NCBI RefSeq assembly: GCF_024171885.1
Contig: NZ_JAMTCP010000003.1
Location: 62,001 to 126,000, forward strand
Length of the DNA: 64,000 nucleotides
Source of the DNA: Streptoalloteichus tenebrarius
Lineage (GTDB): Bacteria > Actinomycetota > Actinomycetes > Mycobacteriales > Pseudonocardiaceae
Direction: 5' to 3'
Shown here: positions 8,727 to 17,805 of the stretch, piece after piece
Layout of the letters: every line of letters begins with the position of its first letter
How positions within the stretch are numbered: position 1 is the first letter of the stretch
The notes under the pieces: generated by a model
Seen by the model: the letters and a program-made list of their open reading frames with translations, nothing else
The model's database searches: none
Told to the model about the DNA's origin: nothing
Translations under genes and position numbers: made by a program

Positions 8727-9905
8727 ATGAGCACCGTCCTGATCTCCGGCGCCAGCGTCGCCGGCCCCACCCTCGCCTACTGGCTCCACCGCCACGGCTT
8801 CGACGTCACCGTCGTCGAGAAGGCGAGTGCCCTCCGCGGCGGCGGCTACGCCATCGACATCCGCGGTACCGCGCTGGACGTGGTCGACCGGATGGGCCTG
8901 CTGCCGGACCTGCGGGCCACCCACGTCGGCACCCGGCGGATCACCTTCCTCCACCCCGACGGCGGCGTCATCACCTCCGTCCGACCCGATGCTGTCGCGG
9001 GCGGCGTCGAGGGCCGTGACCTGGAGGTGCGCCGAGGCAACCTCGCGGAGCTGTTGTACGCGGCCGTCCGCGACGACGTCGAATTCCTCTTCGACGACAC
9101 CATCGTCGCCCTCGACGATCACGCCGACGGCGTGGACGTGACCTTCCGCGGCGGCGCGCGCCGCACCTTCGACCTCGTCATCGGCGCTGACGGTCTGCAC
9201 TCCGTGGTCCGATCCCTCGTCCTCGGCCCCGAGGAACAGTTCCACCGCTACCTCGGCTACTGCTTCGCCGGCTTCACCATGCCCAATGAGCTGGGCCTGT
9301 CCCACGAGGGCGTCCTGTGGAACACCCCTGGGCGGGCCGCCGTCCTCTACGCCCTGGGCGAGAGCGAGAACGTCCACGGGTTCCTGAGCTTCGCCCTCCC
9401 CGAGCCCCCGTTCCACGCCTTCCGCGACCCGGCAGCCCAGCGCGACCTGGTCGCCTCCGTCTTCGCCGACGACGGCTGGGAGATCCCCCGCATGGTCGCC
9501 GCGATGCGCGACTCCGACGACCTCTTCTTCGACGTCGTCAGCCAGATCCACCTGCCGCGCTGGTCGTCCGGCCGGGTCGCGCTCGTCGGCGACGCCGCGT
9601 TCGCCCCCTCGTTCCTCACCGGCCAGGGCACCAGCGTCGCGCTGGTCGGCGCGTACATGCTCGCCGGCCACCTGGCCACGGCGCCCGACCACACCAGGGC
9701 GTTCGCCGCCTACGAACGGAGCACCCGACCGTTCGTCGAGCTGAACCAGGCCCTGGTCACCGAAGGCAACGCCAGCATGTTCCCCAACACGGCCGAAGCC
9801 CTGGCCGAACGCAACGCCGCCCTCCTCAAGCTCACCTCGCTGCCCGCCGACACCGGCCGCCCGGCCCATTCCGCACTCCAACTGCCCACCTTCACCCAGC
9901 ACTGA
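8727..9905 (+). CDS. FAD-dependent aromatic monooxygenase (PHBH/TetX-like)
   Basis: The protein has 392 residues from ATG 8727 (RBS GAGGGG; a TTG four codons earlier is less likely). The Rossmann motif GASVAGPTLAYWL (residue 8 on), the DG motif GADGLHSVVRS (153 on) and the second FAD motif VALVGDAAFAPSFLTGQG (285 on) define a class A flavoprotein hydroxylase. These enzymes use NAD(P)H and O2 to hydroxylate aromatic or polyketide substrates; relatives inactivate tetracyclines or rifamycins. Pairing with a divergent MarR regulator suggests a detoxification role. The substrate is unknown. Confidence 0.9.
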   Translation: MSTVLISGASVAGPTLAYWLHRHGFDVTVVEKASALRGGGYAIDIRGTALDVVDRMGLLPDLRATHVGTRRITFLHPDGGVITSVRPDAVAGGVEGRDLEVRRGNLAELLYAAVRDDVEFLFDDTIVALDDHADGVDVTFRGGARRTFDLVIGADGLHSVVRSLVLGPEEQFHRYLGYCFAGFTMPNELGLSHEGVLWNTPGRAAVLYALGESENVHGFLSFALPEPPFHAFRDPAAQRDLVASVFADDGWEIPRMVAAMRDSDDLFFDVVSQIHLPRWSSGRVALVGDAAFAPSFLTGQGTSVALVGAYMLAGHLATAPDHTRAFAAYERSTRPFVELNQALVTEGNASMFPNTAEALAERNAALLKLTSLPADTGRPAHSALQLPTFTQH

Positions 9906-10155
9906 CACCGGACCGAGCGCGCCGAGACGTCCTGCTCGCGCCGAACACCGCGCCCCACTCACGTTGGTCGCTTGACCCGTGGACCTCGGACGGTCTCCCT
10001 ATCGATCGCGTCGCCGCGTTCTCGTCGCCAAGCGCCTGTGCGGGAGCGCCCTCAAGCTCCGCATCCCCATGACGGTGATCAACTGGTGGGCACCTCTACC
10101 ACGGCGATCACCAGTGTTCTGACCGATTACCACCGCCTCGCACCATGGGAGCAGC

Positions 10156-10376
10156 GTGTCGAACAGCCTCACCGAAGGACTCCAGACCCTCGTGGCGAAG
10201 GACGCCGCGGACGGGATCGACCGGGCGGTGGTCGGCGCCGTGATCGATCAGTGATCGATCACGGGGGAAGCGTGCTCGTGCTCCAGCGCCGACCGGACGA
10301 GGAGTTCCTCCCCGGCCTGTGGGAACTGCCCTCCGGCAAGGTTGAGGAGGACGAGGCGCTCCTCGCTCGCATTGAC
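10156..10376 (+). pseudogene. Nudix hydrolase remnant broken by an 11-bp tandem duplication
   Basis: From GTG 10156 the frame reads SNSLTEGLQTLVAKDA...RAVVGAVIDQ and hits TGA. Deleting one copy of the 11-bp repeat at 10240-10261 restores GAVIDHGGSVLVLQRRPDEEFLPG, then LWELPSGKVEEDEALLAR, the start of a Nudix domain. The Nudix box (Gx5Ex7REUxEExGU) begins as GKVEEDE but is cut off after about residue ALLARID, so the gene is also 3'-truncated. The family hydrolyses nucleoside-diphosphate derivatives. This copy cannot be active. Confidence 0.75.
10240..10261 (+). repeat. 11-bp perfect tandem duplication
   Basis: GTGATCGATCA occurs twice head to tail (10240-10250 and 10251-10261). It introduces both a frameshift and an in-frame TGA in the Nudix remnant. 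The unit contains the palindrome TGATCGATCA, which may have promoted slippage. Confidence 0.85.
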
Positions 10377-10520
10377 GTGTCACAGCGACACCACAGCGAG
10401 AAACAGCCAGACCGACGAAGAGGACCGCGCACAGGCCATCGACGAAGCGCGCGTGAGGGTGACAAGATCACGTGCCGCGCGGTGTGTACGTGTGCAGCCC
10501 GAGGTAGGGGGACCAGGGGT

Positions 10521-10991
10521 ATGAAGGCGAGACTGTTGACGAACACGGTGGGCGTCCTGATGGGGATCGGTCTCTTCGTGGCATTGGTCAGCGGCGGCCT
10601 CTGGCTCCTGATATCCACCGCCCCCAGCGTTGACGGGAAGATGGAGACGGTGCTCGGCCAGGTCCGTGTGGCCGAGCACCGCCTCGGCGGACGTCAGTTC
10701 GAGAACGTCCAGGACCGGCGTTTCCTGACCGCCTACTTCGTGGGCGCCCCCACCACCGGGAACGTCGAAGCCCTGGTGAAGGGACCCTTGCTGCACCCCT
10801 TCTTCGACCCGGAACGACAGACGGAACGGCCCCAGGGGCCGATCGACGGCTGCGGGATCTTCGGCAGCGGCATCCGCCTGCCAGCGGGGAAGGTGCCCGC
10901 CGAGGGTCTGTCTACAGAGGACGCCGAAGCGGTGCGGGCGGGCAGGTTGGAGATCATCCAGGTGAGCATTCTCTGCAAATCTGGCTGGTGA
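10521..10991 (+). CDS. small single-pass membrane protein of unknown function
   Basis: The protein has 156 residues from ATG 10521, preceded by the purine-rich stretch AGGGGGACCAGGGGT. A hydrophobic segment (TVGVLMGIGLFVALVSGGLWLLIS, residues about 9-32) is followed by a polar, probably extracytoplasmic domain with two cysteines (GCGIFGSG and SILCKSGW) that could pair. I do not recognise the family. It lies just beyond the broken Nudix gene and has no evident operon partner. Confidence 0.65.
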   Translation: MKARLLTNTVGVLMGIGLFVALVSGGLWLLISTAPSVDGKMETVLGQVRVAEHRLGGRQFENVQDRRFLTAYFVGAPTTGNVEALVKGPLLHPFFDPERQTERPQGPIDGCGIFGSGIRLPAGKVPAEGLSTEDAEAVRAGRLEIIQVSILCKSGW

Positions 10992-11484
10992 GGGCCCAGG
11001 AGGGGGACAGCAGGCCATGCCAACAGCGACCCGTCCGGGCTGTCGACGATGACCACAGCGCCCGGGTACGGGAGGACTGGAAGGACATGTCGACGTGGCA
11101 GCAGGAAGACCGACGCCGACATCGTCGCCGGGACCGAGCATCTGAGGAACGCGTCGAAGGAGTACTGGTCCGCAGCCGAGGAGAGGCCGTGGCCCCCTGA
11201 GGTCGAAGGACACGACATCGTGGTCGTGGCACCGTCGTGTCGCCGGCCCCGCCGGTCCCCCCGGTCCCGCCCTTGTCGTCGCGCGAGGTGCGTGGTCCGG
11301 TGGCCTCGGCCGCACTGGTTCCGGTGGTCATGCCCGCCATGGTGCGAGGTTGTCGCTGCATCGAGGTCAACCCTCGACGGTGACAAGATCTCCATAGCCT
11401 CTCCCCCACCCAGGCACGGCGAGGGCCGTGTCCTGAGTGGAGGAACGAGCCGTCGACGGCGGAGACCCTCTGGTCGAGGCAGGG
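10992..11484. other. gap without a convincing gene
   Basis: These 493 bases separate the small membrane protein from the stop of the leftward amine-oxidase remnant. A minus-strand frame around 11050-11200 reads somewhat protein-like (SFDAFLRCSVPATMSASVFL), but it has no start signal or family I recognise. It may be the relic of another gene. Confidence 0.4.
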
Positions 11485-12723
11485 TCAGTGGCGGCCGTCG
11501 GCCAGCGCCGCCGCGACGTTCCGGGCGGCCCGGGCGCCGCTCTCGATGGCGCCTTCGATCCCGCCGACGCCCAGCGACGCGATGTCGCCTCCCGCGAAGT
11601 GAACACGTCCGTGGGGCTGGCGCATCAGGGGGACGGCCTGGGTGAGGTCGCCGGGCCGGTGGTGGGCCCAGGTCCCCTGCGAGAACTCGTCGTCGACCCA
11701 GTCGTGGCCCGCGGTCTCCAGCACCTCGATCCCGGGGACGAGCGCGCGCAGCGCGGCCTGCACGGCCTCGCGGTCCTTCACGCCGAGGGCGTCGGCGTCG
11801 GAGGCGAAGCACACGACGAGGGTGTCGCCGTCGAGCCGGTGCTCGACCCTGGCGGCGTTGATCGGGTTCTGGCCGACCGGGGCCAGGGCGGCGAAGGGCT
11901 CGACCGCGCCCCTGACCCTGGCCCAGATCTTGACGGTCCGCATCGGGTGCTTCCGCTCGACCATGGCACGCGCGAGCGGCGCGATCTCGGGGGCGATCCT
12001 GACGTCGCCCAGCGTGTTGAGCGGCAGGGCGACGACGGCCGCGCGGCCGTGGATCCGCTCGCCGGAACGCGTGGTCACCAGGACGCGGGTGCCGTCGTCC
12101 TCGATCGCGACGACCGGCGTGGACAGGCGCAGCTCGGCTTCTGACTCGCCGAGCATGGCGGTGATCAGCCGGCGGGTTCCGCCCTCGATCGGCCAGGAGC
12201 CGGCGGTTTCCAGGAACGCGCCCCAGTCGCCGAAGGTCGTGGCGGCCCACGCGAGCATCTGCTCCACGCCCTGCTCGTCGGGACTGGGGGCCAGCATGGC
12301 CAGCGCCCCGTCGAGGACATCCCTGTCGTACGCGGACAGGTCCAGTGAGTCGAGCCGGTCGCCGACCGTCTCCTCCTCGATGTCGCCGTTGTCGACCGCG
12401 GTGAGGTCATACGGCAGCGGGAACCGGGTTCGGGCGGCGGCGAAGAACCGTGCCATGAGCGGGGCGACGGCGTCGTTGTGGTCGAGCTGGGTCCCGGAGC
12501 GCACCGCGCCGTCCGCCAGCCAGTAGACCTTGTCGATCTCCAGCGGTGCGGCCAGCGGGAATTCGTGGCGTCGCAGCTCACGCCACACGTGGGGCTGGGT
12601 CCAGTGCACGTAGGTGCCGCCCAGGTCGAGCGGGTGGCCGAAGGCTTCGCCGGTGTGGGTCCGACCGCCGGCGCGGAGGGATCGTTCGAGATCGCCAGCG
12701 AGGACGCGTGGGCGGCGGACCAC
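11485..12723 (-). pseudogene. N-terminally truncated flavin monoamine oxidase
   Basis: The 412 residues match a flavin amine oxidase from the GGRTHT motif on (residues 19-24), with DLGGTYVHW, WPIEGGTRRL, the substrate-domain stretch AAVVALPLNTL and the C-terminal FAD-contact motif VHFAGGDIASLGVGGIEGAIESG. The usual first 35-40 residues with the GxGxxG dinucleotide fold are missing. The sequence upstream of 12727 reads EGLAFVRCHKLRHR and a TGA in this frame, and no other frame supplies GAGxAG. Without this Rossmann strand FAD binding is implausible, so I call it a pseudogene. A full enzyme would oxidise primary or polyamines. Confidence 0.7.
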
Positions 12724-13036
12724 ACGTCACCGGTGTCGCAGCTTGTGGCATCGGACGAAGGCCAGGCCCTCCCCGCGGTGAACCCCAAAGCACAGCGTCA
12801 TAGCTGGTCAGCGACATTGGCGAATGGGCTGAGCGGCATGCCGACCTGGCCGACGCGTGGGTGTGGCGTTGAAAGCGCGCCCCAGGCCGGGAGGCTGACA
12901 GCTCGGCGAGCTGTTATCCGGTTCTCGCTACCCGCGCCAGCGCGACAGGTGGCAGCCCTACCTTGTCCATTGTGGACGATGTGTGCCCCGCGTTGACGTA
13001 ACCTGGGTGGGGCCTGGGTCCGCGTAACCGGGCTTC
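12724..13036. other. gap upstream of truncated amine oxidase
   Basis: I find no intact gene here. The stretch replaces the expected 5' end of the amine oxidase. A short palindrome GTCCATTGTGGAC lies at 12965-12977. Confidence 0.4.
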
Positions 13037-14029
13037 TCAGCCGTGCTCGGCCGGTTCGGCTTCGAGTAGCGCGACCAGCCGTTCGCCCCGCTCGGTGAGC
13101 AGGTAGACCACGTTGCGGCCGGCGCGCGTCCTGGTCGCCGCGTCCGCCTCCCGCAGGACGGCGAGGTGCGCGCTCACCGTGCCGAGCGACACGCCAAGGG
13201 CGTGCGCGAGCTGGGTGCTCGTCGCCGGACGGGCGAGTTCACGCAGCACTCGCGCACGCCCACCGCCGAGTAGCGTGGCCAGCGGGTCCGCTCGTGGTGC
13301 GGCGGCCGGCGCGGCGACCCCGCGTGCCGGGTAGACCAGCGCGTAACGCGGCGGCCGCTCGCACGTCCACCAGCCACCGGCGGTCGTCCTCGGCACGAAG
13401 ATCAAGCCCTCCGCGTCGATGTGGCGGTCCGGCCAGTCCTGGTCGCTGAACCGGATCGCGTTCTCGCCGACCCAGACCGAGCGGTTCCTCATGGTCTCGA
13501 CCGCGTGCTGCCAGCCGTAGGCGGCGAGCAGCCCGGCCCGGTACATGATGTCCCGTTCCAGCACCGCGCGTCGGCGCGCCCAGTCGGGAGCGACGAAGCG
13601 ATGGAATCCCTCCGCCAGCACCGCCGCGACGCGGCTACCGAGCCCGTCCAGCTCCAGCCATGCGGTGTCCTGCGGTTCCCAGCTCGCGGTGACGGATTCG
13701 GCGACGGTCGCGCGCACGTGCTCGTCGGAGTGGGCCGCGACCTCGGCGAGTTCGTCGGCCAGTCGGGTGCGCATGCCGTCCTTCGGAGGCAGCGCGACCA
13801 GGTCGGGAAAGCGCTTGGTCGCCGCGACCAAGCCGAGCAGACCGGCGGCGACCGGGTCCCGCGCCAGCCACGTTCGGTACTCGGACTGGTTGTCCCCGTG
13901 CCACGGCTGGTGCCAGGGGTCAGGGCCGGGACGGTGCAGGGTGATCAGCGCGCCGATCGTCTCCGCGAGCGGAGACACGGCGAAGCGGCAGCGGGACAGC
14001 GCGGTTGGGCTGAGCCGGAGCAGGGTCAT
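13037..14029 (-). CDS. ArsR-type regulator with N-terminal DUF5937-like domain
   Basis: The protein has 330 residues from ATG 14029. The N-terminal 200 residues (SPLAETIGALITLHRP, WLARDPVAAGLLGL, then DWPDRHIDAEGLIFVPR) resemble the DUF5937 sensor module found in Streptomyces-type ArsR regulators. The C-terminal winged helix (GGGRARVLRELARPATSTQLAHALGVSLGTVSAHLAVLREA) is ArsR/SmtB-like, without the metal-binding Cys. It is divergent, by 128 nt, from an MFS exporter that it probably regulates. Confidence 0.85.
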   Translation of the reverse strand: MTLLRLSPTALSRCRFAVSPLAETIGALITLHRPGPDPWHQPWHGDNQSEYRTWLARDPVAAGLLGLVAATKRFPDLVALPPKDGMRTRLADELAEVAAHSDEHVRATVAESVTASWEPQDTAWLELDGLGSRVAAVLAEGFHRFVAPDWARRRAVLERDIMYRAGLLAAYGWQHAVETMRNRSVWVGENAIRFSDQDWPDRHIDAEGLIFVPRTTAGGWWTCERPPRYALVYPARGVAAPAAAPRADPLATLLGGGRARVLRELARPATSTQLAHALGVSLGTVSAHLAVLREADAATRTRAGRNVVYLLTERGERLVALLEAEPAEHG

Positions 14030-14157
14030 GGCGCGCGTTGGCCTCGCTGGATCAACTCATGGTGCGGCAGGTGTGGTGTTTTCGGTCGGCACGGTTATGG
14101 TTGCGGTGTTTGGCGCAAGGTTAGCCCGCACCTCACCTGTTCCGTCACGGTGACGTT

Positions 14158-15375
14158 GTGCCGCCGACCTCGCGCTTCCTGTCCAGAACGCTCACGCCAC
14201 CGTTCCGTGGGTTCTTCCTCGGTCGCCTGGTGTCGCTGCTGGGCAGCGCGATGAACCCGGTCGCGCTCGCCCTTGCCGTGCTCGACGCGTCCGGACGGCC
14301 CCGAGACCTCGGCGTCGTGCTCGCCGCGCAGATCGTTCCACATCTGGCGCTGCTGCTCGTCGGCGGCGCGGTCGCGGACCGGTACTCGCGCCGCGCCGTG
14401 CTGGTCGCGGCCAATCTCGGTGCGGGCATCACGCAGGGCGCGGTCGCGGCAGTGCTGATCACCGGCCGGTACGACCTGCCGCTGGTCGCCGGCCTCGGAC
14501 TCGCCAACGGCGCGCTGGACGCGTTCGCCTCGCCCGCGTTGCGCGGCATCGTGCCCGAACTGGTCGCACCCGACGATCTACAGCGGGCCAACGCGCTGCT
14601 CGCGTCCGCCAGGAACGCCACCAAGATCCTCGGCCCGACCGTCGCCGCTCTGCTCGTCGTCGGGGTCGGCGGCGGCTGGGCGATCGCGGTCGACGCGCTC
14701 AGCTACCTGGCCGCGGCGGGACTCCTCGCCCGGCTCCCGGCCTCGACGGTCGCGGTCCGACGCGGGCACCTGTTCGCCGACATCCGGGACGGCTGGCGGG
14801 AGTTCCTCGGCATCCCGTGGGTGTGGATCGTGACGCTGTCCTGCGGATTGATCAACTTGGTCCACCTCGGGGCCTGGCAGGTTCTCGGTCCACAGTTGAC
14901 CAGCGAGCGCGGTGGCGAGGCGCTGTGGGGTGTGGTGCTCAGCGTTCGCGCGATCGGGTTGCTGGTGACGAGCGTGGTGATGTGTCGTGTGACGCTCCGC
15001 CATCCACTGCGTGCTGGTCTGGCGACGGGCGCCGTCGGTGGGCTCGCTCTGGTCGCGCTCGGGCTGCACGCCGACGTTCCGGTGTTGTTGGCGAGCGCCC
15101 TCGTCTCGGGCATGGGGTTCACCGCGCTGGGCATCGCCTGGGACACCGCGCTACAGCAGCACGTGCCGCGTGATGCGCTGTCACGCGTTTCGTCCTACAG
15201 CGACCTGCTGTCCTACGTCACCATGCCCGTCAGCCAACTCCTGATCGGACCGGTTGCCGCGCGCTGGGGCGGCGCGCCGGTCGCGTTCTGGTGTGGAATC
15301 GCGTTCGCGGTCGTCGCGCTCACCCCGCTCGCCGCCCGCTCGGTCCGCAACCTCCCGGCAGCCGCCCCCACGTGA
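14158..15375 (+). CDS. MFS exporter (MFS_3/EntS-like)
   Basis: The protein has 405 residues from GTG 14158. It has about twelve membrane segments, the loop motif GGAVADRYSRRAVLVAANL between TM2 and TM3, and RGIVPELVAPDDLQRANALLASARNATKILGPTVAALL in the TM4-5 region. The latter is the hallmark of the MFS_3 (enterobactin or macrolide exporter) group. It is divergent from the ArsR/DUF5937 regulator, the usual arrangement. It is intact; the substrate is unknown. Confidence 0.88.
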   Translation: MPPTSRFLSRTLTPPFRGFFLGRLVSLLGSAMNPVALALAVLDASGRPRDLGVVLAAQIVPHLALLLVGGAVADRYSRRAVLVAANLGAGITQGAVAAVLITGRYDLPLVAGLGLANGALDAFASPALRGIVPELVAPDDLQRANALLASARNATKILGPTVAALLVVGVGGGWAIAVDALSYLAAAGLLARLPASTVAVRRGHLFADIRDGWREFLGIPWVWIVTLSCGLINLVHLGAWQVLGPQLTSERGGEALWGVVLSVRAIGLLVTSVVMCRVTLRHPLRAGLATGAVGGLALVALGLHADVPVLLASALVSGMGFTALGIAWDTALQQHVPRDALSRVSSYSDLLSYVTMPVSQLLIGPVAARWGGAPVAFWCGIAFAVVALTPLAARSVRNLPAAAPT

Positions 15376-16563
15376 TTCGCGAGCCGGGCGAAGGTGCTCT
15401 TGCGCATGCCACTACAGCCGGCGGCATGGTGTGGCGTACCGGGTGAAGAGGCCCCGCGTCGCGGCGCGCTGTTCCTCATCCCTCTCAACTTTGATGCTCG
15501 CTTCGGAGTTCTGGTCCAGGGAACAACGGCCCACGCCGCCCCCCACCGATGTTTGACAAGATCGTCCACGGAGCCCAAACTCAAACTCGTATCGAGTTCA
15601 CTTTCATCCGACCAGTCGCGTCCTCGACGAGCAAGGGAGGCCGAAAATGGCTGAACGCGACGCAGGATCGAAGACTCGACACAGGTGAACACAAGCCCCG
15701 GAAACCAGCCTCGTAGGCCGGACGGGACGCTAAGGCGGGCCCTCGACGCGCACGGATGTACCCCTGCCCGCCAGGCTTTCAACCCTGGATGCCGAAGCCG
15801 CCGGACATTCCCGAGCCCGGCAGGGCGAAAACCGAGGCCGCGCTGGCGGTGGGAGTTCACGTCTGCTCCCGTGATGACGCCCGGCTTCGTAGCCTGTGAC
15901 GAGTCAGGCCTGGTCCGCGAGCAGGAAAGGATCGCCGGGCCTGCCGCTGGCGTGGGGATCTCGGTTGATTCCAGTTCCTGCCCTCTGCGGCGTTCCCTTC
16001 CAGGATGTGCAGGGTGTGGCCGAACCCGGCCGCGTCGAGGTTGGTTCTGGACACGTGTCCGAGGTCCGACCCCAGCACGGCATCCTCGGCGACACCGGGG
16101 CCCCGATTCGCGCCACCCACCACGACCACCACCCACCACGACCACCACCGACCACGACCACCACCGACCAGTCGGGAAGCGACCCACCGTCACGACCCGC
16201 GGCAACCCTCACCACAGTGCTGGAACTCCCCGGCACACAAGGGAAGAACACCTCAGAACACACCGACACGTCACCGCTGACGTCCGCGACGACACAGCGC
16301 AGCGCGAACCACGGACGCCAGATGACGCCTACCTACTGGCATCCACTGCCGTATCCTCATCGGCGAACTGACGCCTCACACTTGCCCGCGAGCTGAAGGT
16401 CAGGACTCCGAGATCAGCGGTGGCGGTCCACCCGGCCAGAGTCTTGATCTCCGCGAACGTCGACAGGAGACGGGGTCGAAGCACGTCCGGGGCACGCGGT
16501 CAGCAGCGATTCGGCCCGCGGGGCGTGTCCTTTCGCGAGGGACATGTGGGGGTTGGGATCCTG
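15376..16563. other. 1.2-kb stretch with no convincing gene
   Basis: Between the MFS exporter and the Wadjet operon I find no supported coding region on either strand. It contains a short tandem repeat at 16120-16164. It also holds a 51-codon leftward frame, GTG 16484 to stop 16329 (LRPRLLSTFAEIKTLAG...DLGVLTF), that reads protein-like but resembles nothing I know. It may be a decayed segment or island edge. Confidence 0.45.
16120..16164 (+). repeat. short tandem repeat, 16-bp period
   Basis: The 13-mer CCACGACCACCAC recurs at 16120, 16136 and 16152, inside a 58-nt run (16113-16170) made almost only of CCA and CGA-like triplets. Function is not evident. Confidence 0.7.
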
Positions 16564-17805
16564 TCAGTCGGAAACGTCGGTTTCTGCCGTGAGATCGGAC
16601 AACAACAGACCGAGCACACGTTCCTCGTGCACCGGGATGCGTGCGTGGTCGTAGGCGAGCCGCAATTCCTGGACCGCAGTCGCGAGATCACCAGAAGTGC
16701 CGTGAGGAACGCTCAGACCGCACTCGTTGGCATAGGTACGTGTGTCGAAGCGCCACGACAGGGCACCGGGCGCCACAGAAAGCACTTGGTCGGCGATCGT
16801 GAACCCCGCCGGGTCGAAGTCCGCACGCGCGTGGATCGTGCAGCCCGCAGCGGTGAGCCAGGCGAGAAGATCCAGCGCGGCACCAGAAGCGATTCCGTCC
16901 GTGCACACCAATGGCGGGCACGACGGGCCGAGCGCGTCGGCGACGGCTTCCACGATGGTGGGGTTCTCACACACGAACACGTCGACCGCGGGAGCGGTCC
17001 AGTTCCCTGCGAGGGAACGCAGGGTCAGCCAGACAGGCTCGCCGAGAGCGGCGGCGCACAACCTCGCAGCCGGGGACTCACCGGTCAGCGGGAGGTTCAG
17101 TGCCAGCACGCGGGAGGACACCCCGTCGCACACCACTCCGGCCCCGGCCCACGCCGCGCGCCACGCTCTGCCGGCTCGCTGTGGTCGGGGAAGTCCGTGC
17201 ACGATCGCCAGGAGACGGGCCACCCCGCGCCCCAGCAGCCGGTCGGCGTCAAGAGCATGCGCGTCGTGCACGGTGTCCGCGGCGAGTTGCGCGAGTCGTG
17301 TCCCCCTGCCCGTGGTACGCAGCCGGGCGATGACGCTCGCCACCTGTTCAGCCAGGCTTTGAAGCGCTCCTGAGCCTGGCCTCGGCAAACCGGGGTCCGC
17401 GAGCCACTGCTCCACCGCGGACGCGGACACACCCGCGCTGACGAGGTGTGCGGCGGCGCGCTCTCGTTCGCTTGCTGCCTCGGCCTGTGCGCGGTCGCGG
17501 TGAGCCCTGTCCGGTTCGATCCGCCTGCCGTGCAGCGCCTCGACCAACCCGAGCACGGTCAGGTGGTGCTCGGAGAGCTTCGCCGCGAGGTCCTGGAGCC
17601 GGACGGGTTTGCCGGTCAGCTCCCACCGCGTGCCGAGCAACAGCGCGACCTGCCGACGCTGCTCCGCGGTCAGCGCGAGGGTGGTGAGCGTTCCTGTTTC
17701 GGTGCGATGTCCGCGCCTGGCTCGGGTGTGGACGGCGTCGAGCACGGCCGCGGGACCTGGCAGGTGCGCCCAGTCCTCGATACCCGGCGGAATCGTGGCC
17801 GTCAC
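16564..17805 (-). CDS. jetD: Wadjet component JetD (DUF2399/TIGR02679-like, Toprim nuclease subunit)
   Basis: The protein has 413 residues. The start is GTG 17805, which overlaps the JetC stop as GTGA. The C-terminal third is a Toprim-like fold: Glu280 in VFVCENPTIVEAV and the DxD pair Asp329/Asp331 in HARADFDPAGFTIAD, the metal-binding acids of topoisomerase-type nucleases. The N-terminal part (LTGKPVRLQDLAAKLSEHHL...) fits DUF3323/DUF2399 proteins. In Wadjet systems JetD is recruited by the SMC-like JetABC motor and cleaves small circular plasmids. It is the last gene of a tightly coupled leftward operon jetA-jetB-jetC-jetD. All acidic residues are present. Confidence 0.88.
   Translation of the reverse strand: MTATIPPGIEDWAHLPGPAAVLDAVHTRARRGHRTETGTLTTLALTAEQRRQVALLLGTRWELTGKPVRLQDLAAKLSEHHLTVLGLVEALHGRRIEPDRAHRDRAQAEAASERERAAAHLVSAGVSASAVEQWLADPGLPRPGSGALQSLAEQVASVIARLRTTGRGTRLAQLAADTVHDAHALDADRLLGRGVARLLAIVHGLPRPQRAGRAWRAAWAGAGVVCDGVSSRVLALNLPLTGESPAARLCAAALGEPVWLTLRSLAGNWTAPAVDVFVCENPTIVEAVADALGPSCPPLVCTDGIASGAALDLLAWLTAAGCTIHARADFDPAGFTIADQVLSVAPGALSWRFDTRTYANECGLSVPHGTSGDLATAVQELRLAYDHARIPVHEERVLGLLLSDLTAETDVSD

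Noticed and set aside
8631-9962. Long minus-strand open frame opposite the FAD monooxygenase
   Set aside because: It is the mirror frame of a high-GC gene, rich in Gly, Val and Arg without motifs.
10954-11409. Leftward frame between the membrane protein and the amine oxidase remnant
   Set aside because: It is Arg/Ser-rich and not recognisable; kept only as a note on the gap.
15700-15800. Possible tRNA-like stretch
   Set aside because: I could not pair acceptor, anticodon and T arms, so no tRNA is called.
15213-16371. Long frames in both directions in the gene-poor stretch
   Set aside because: Composition is Arg/Pro/Gly-rich, low-complexity stretches come from the CCA/CGA repeat, and no family or RBS is present.
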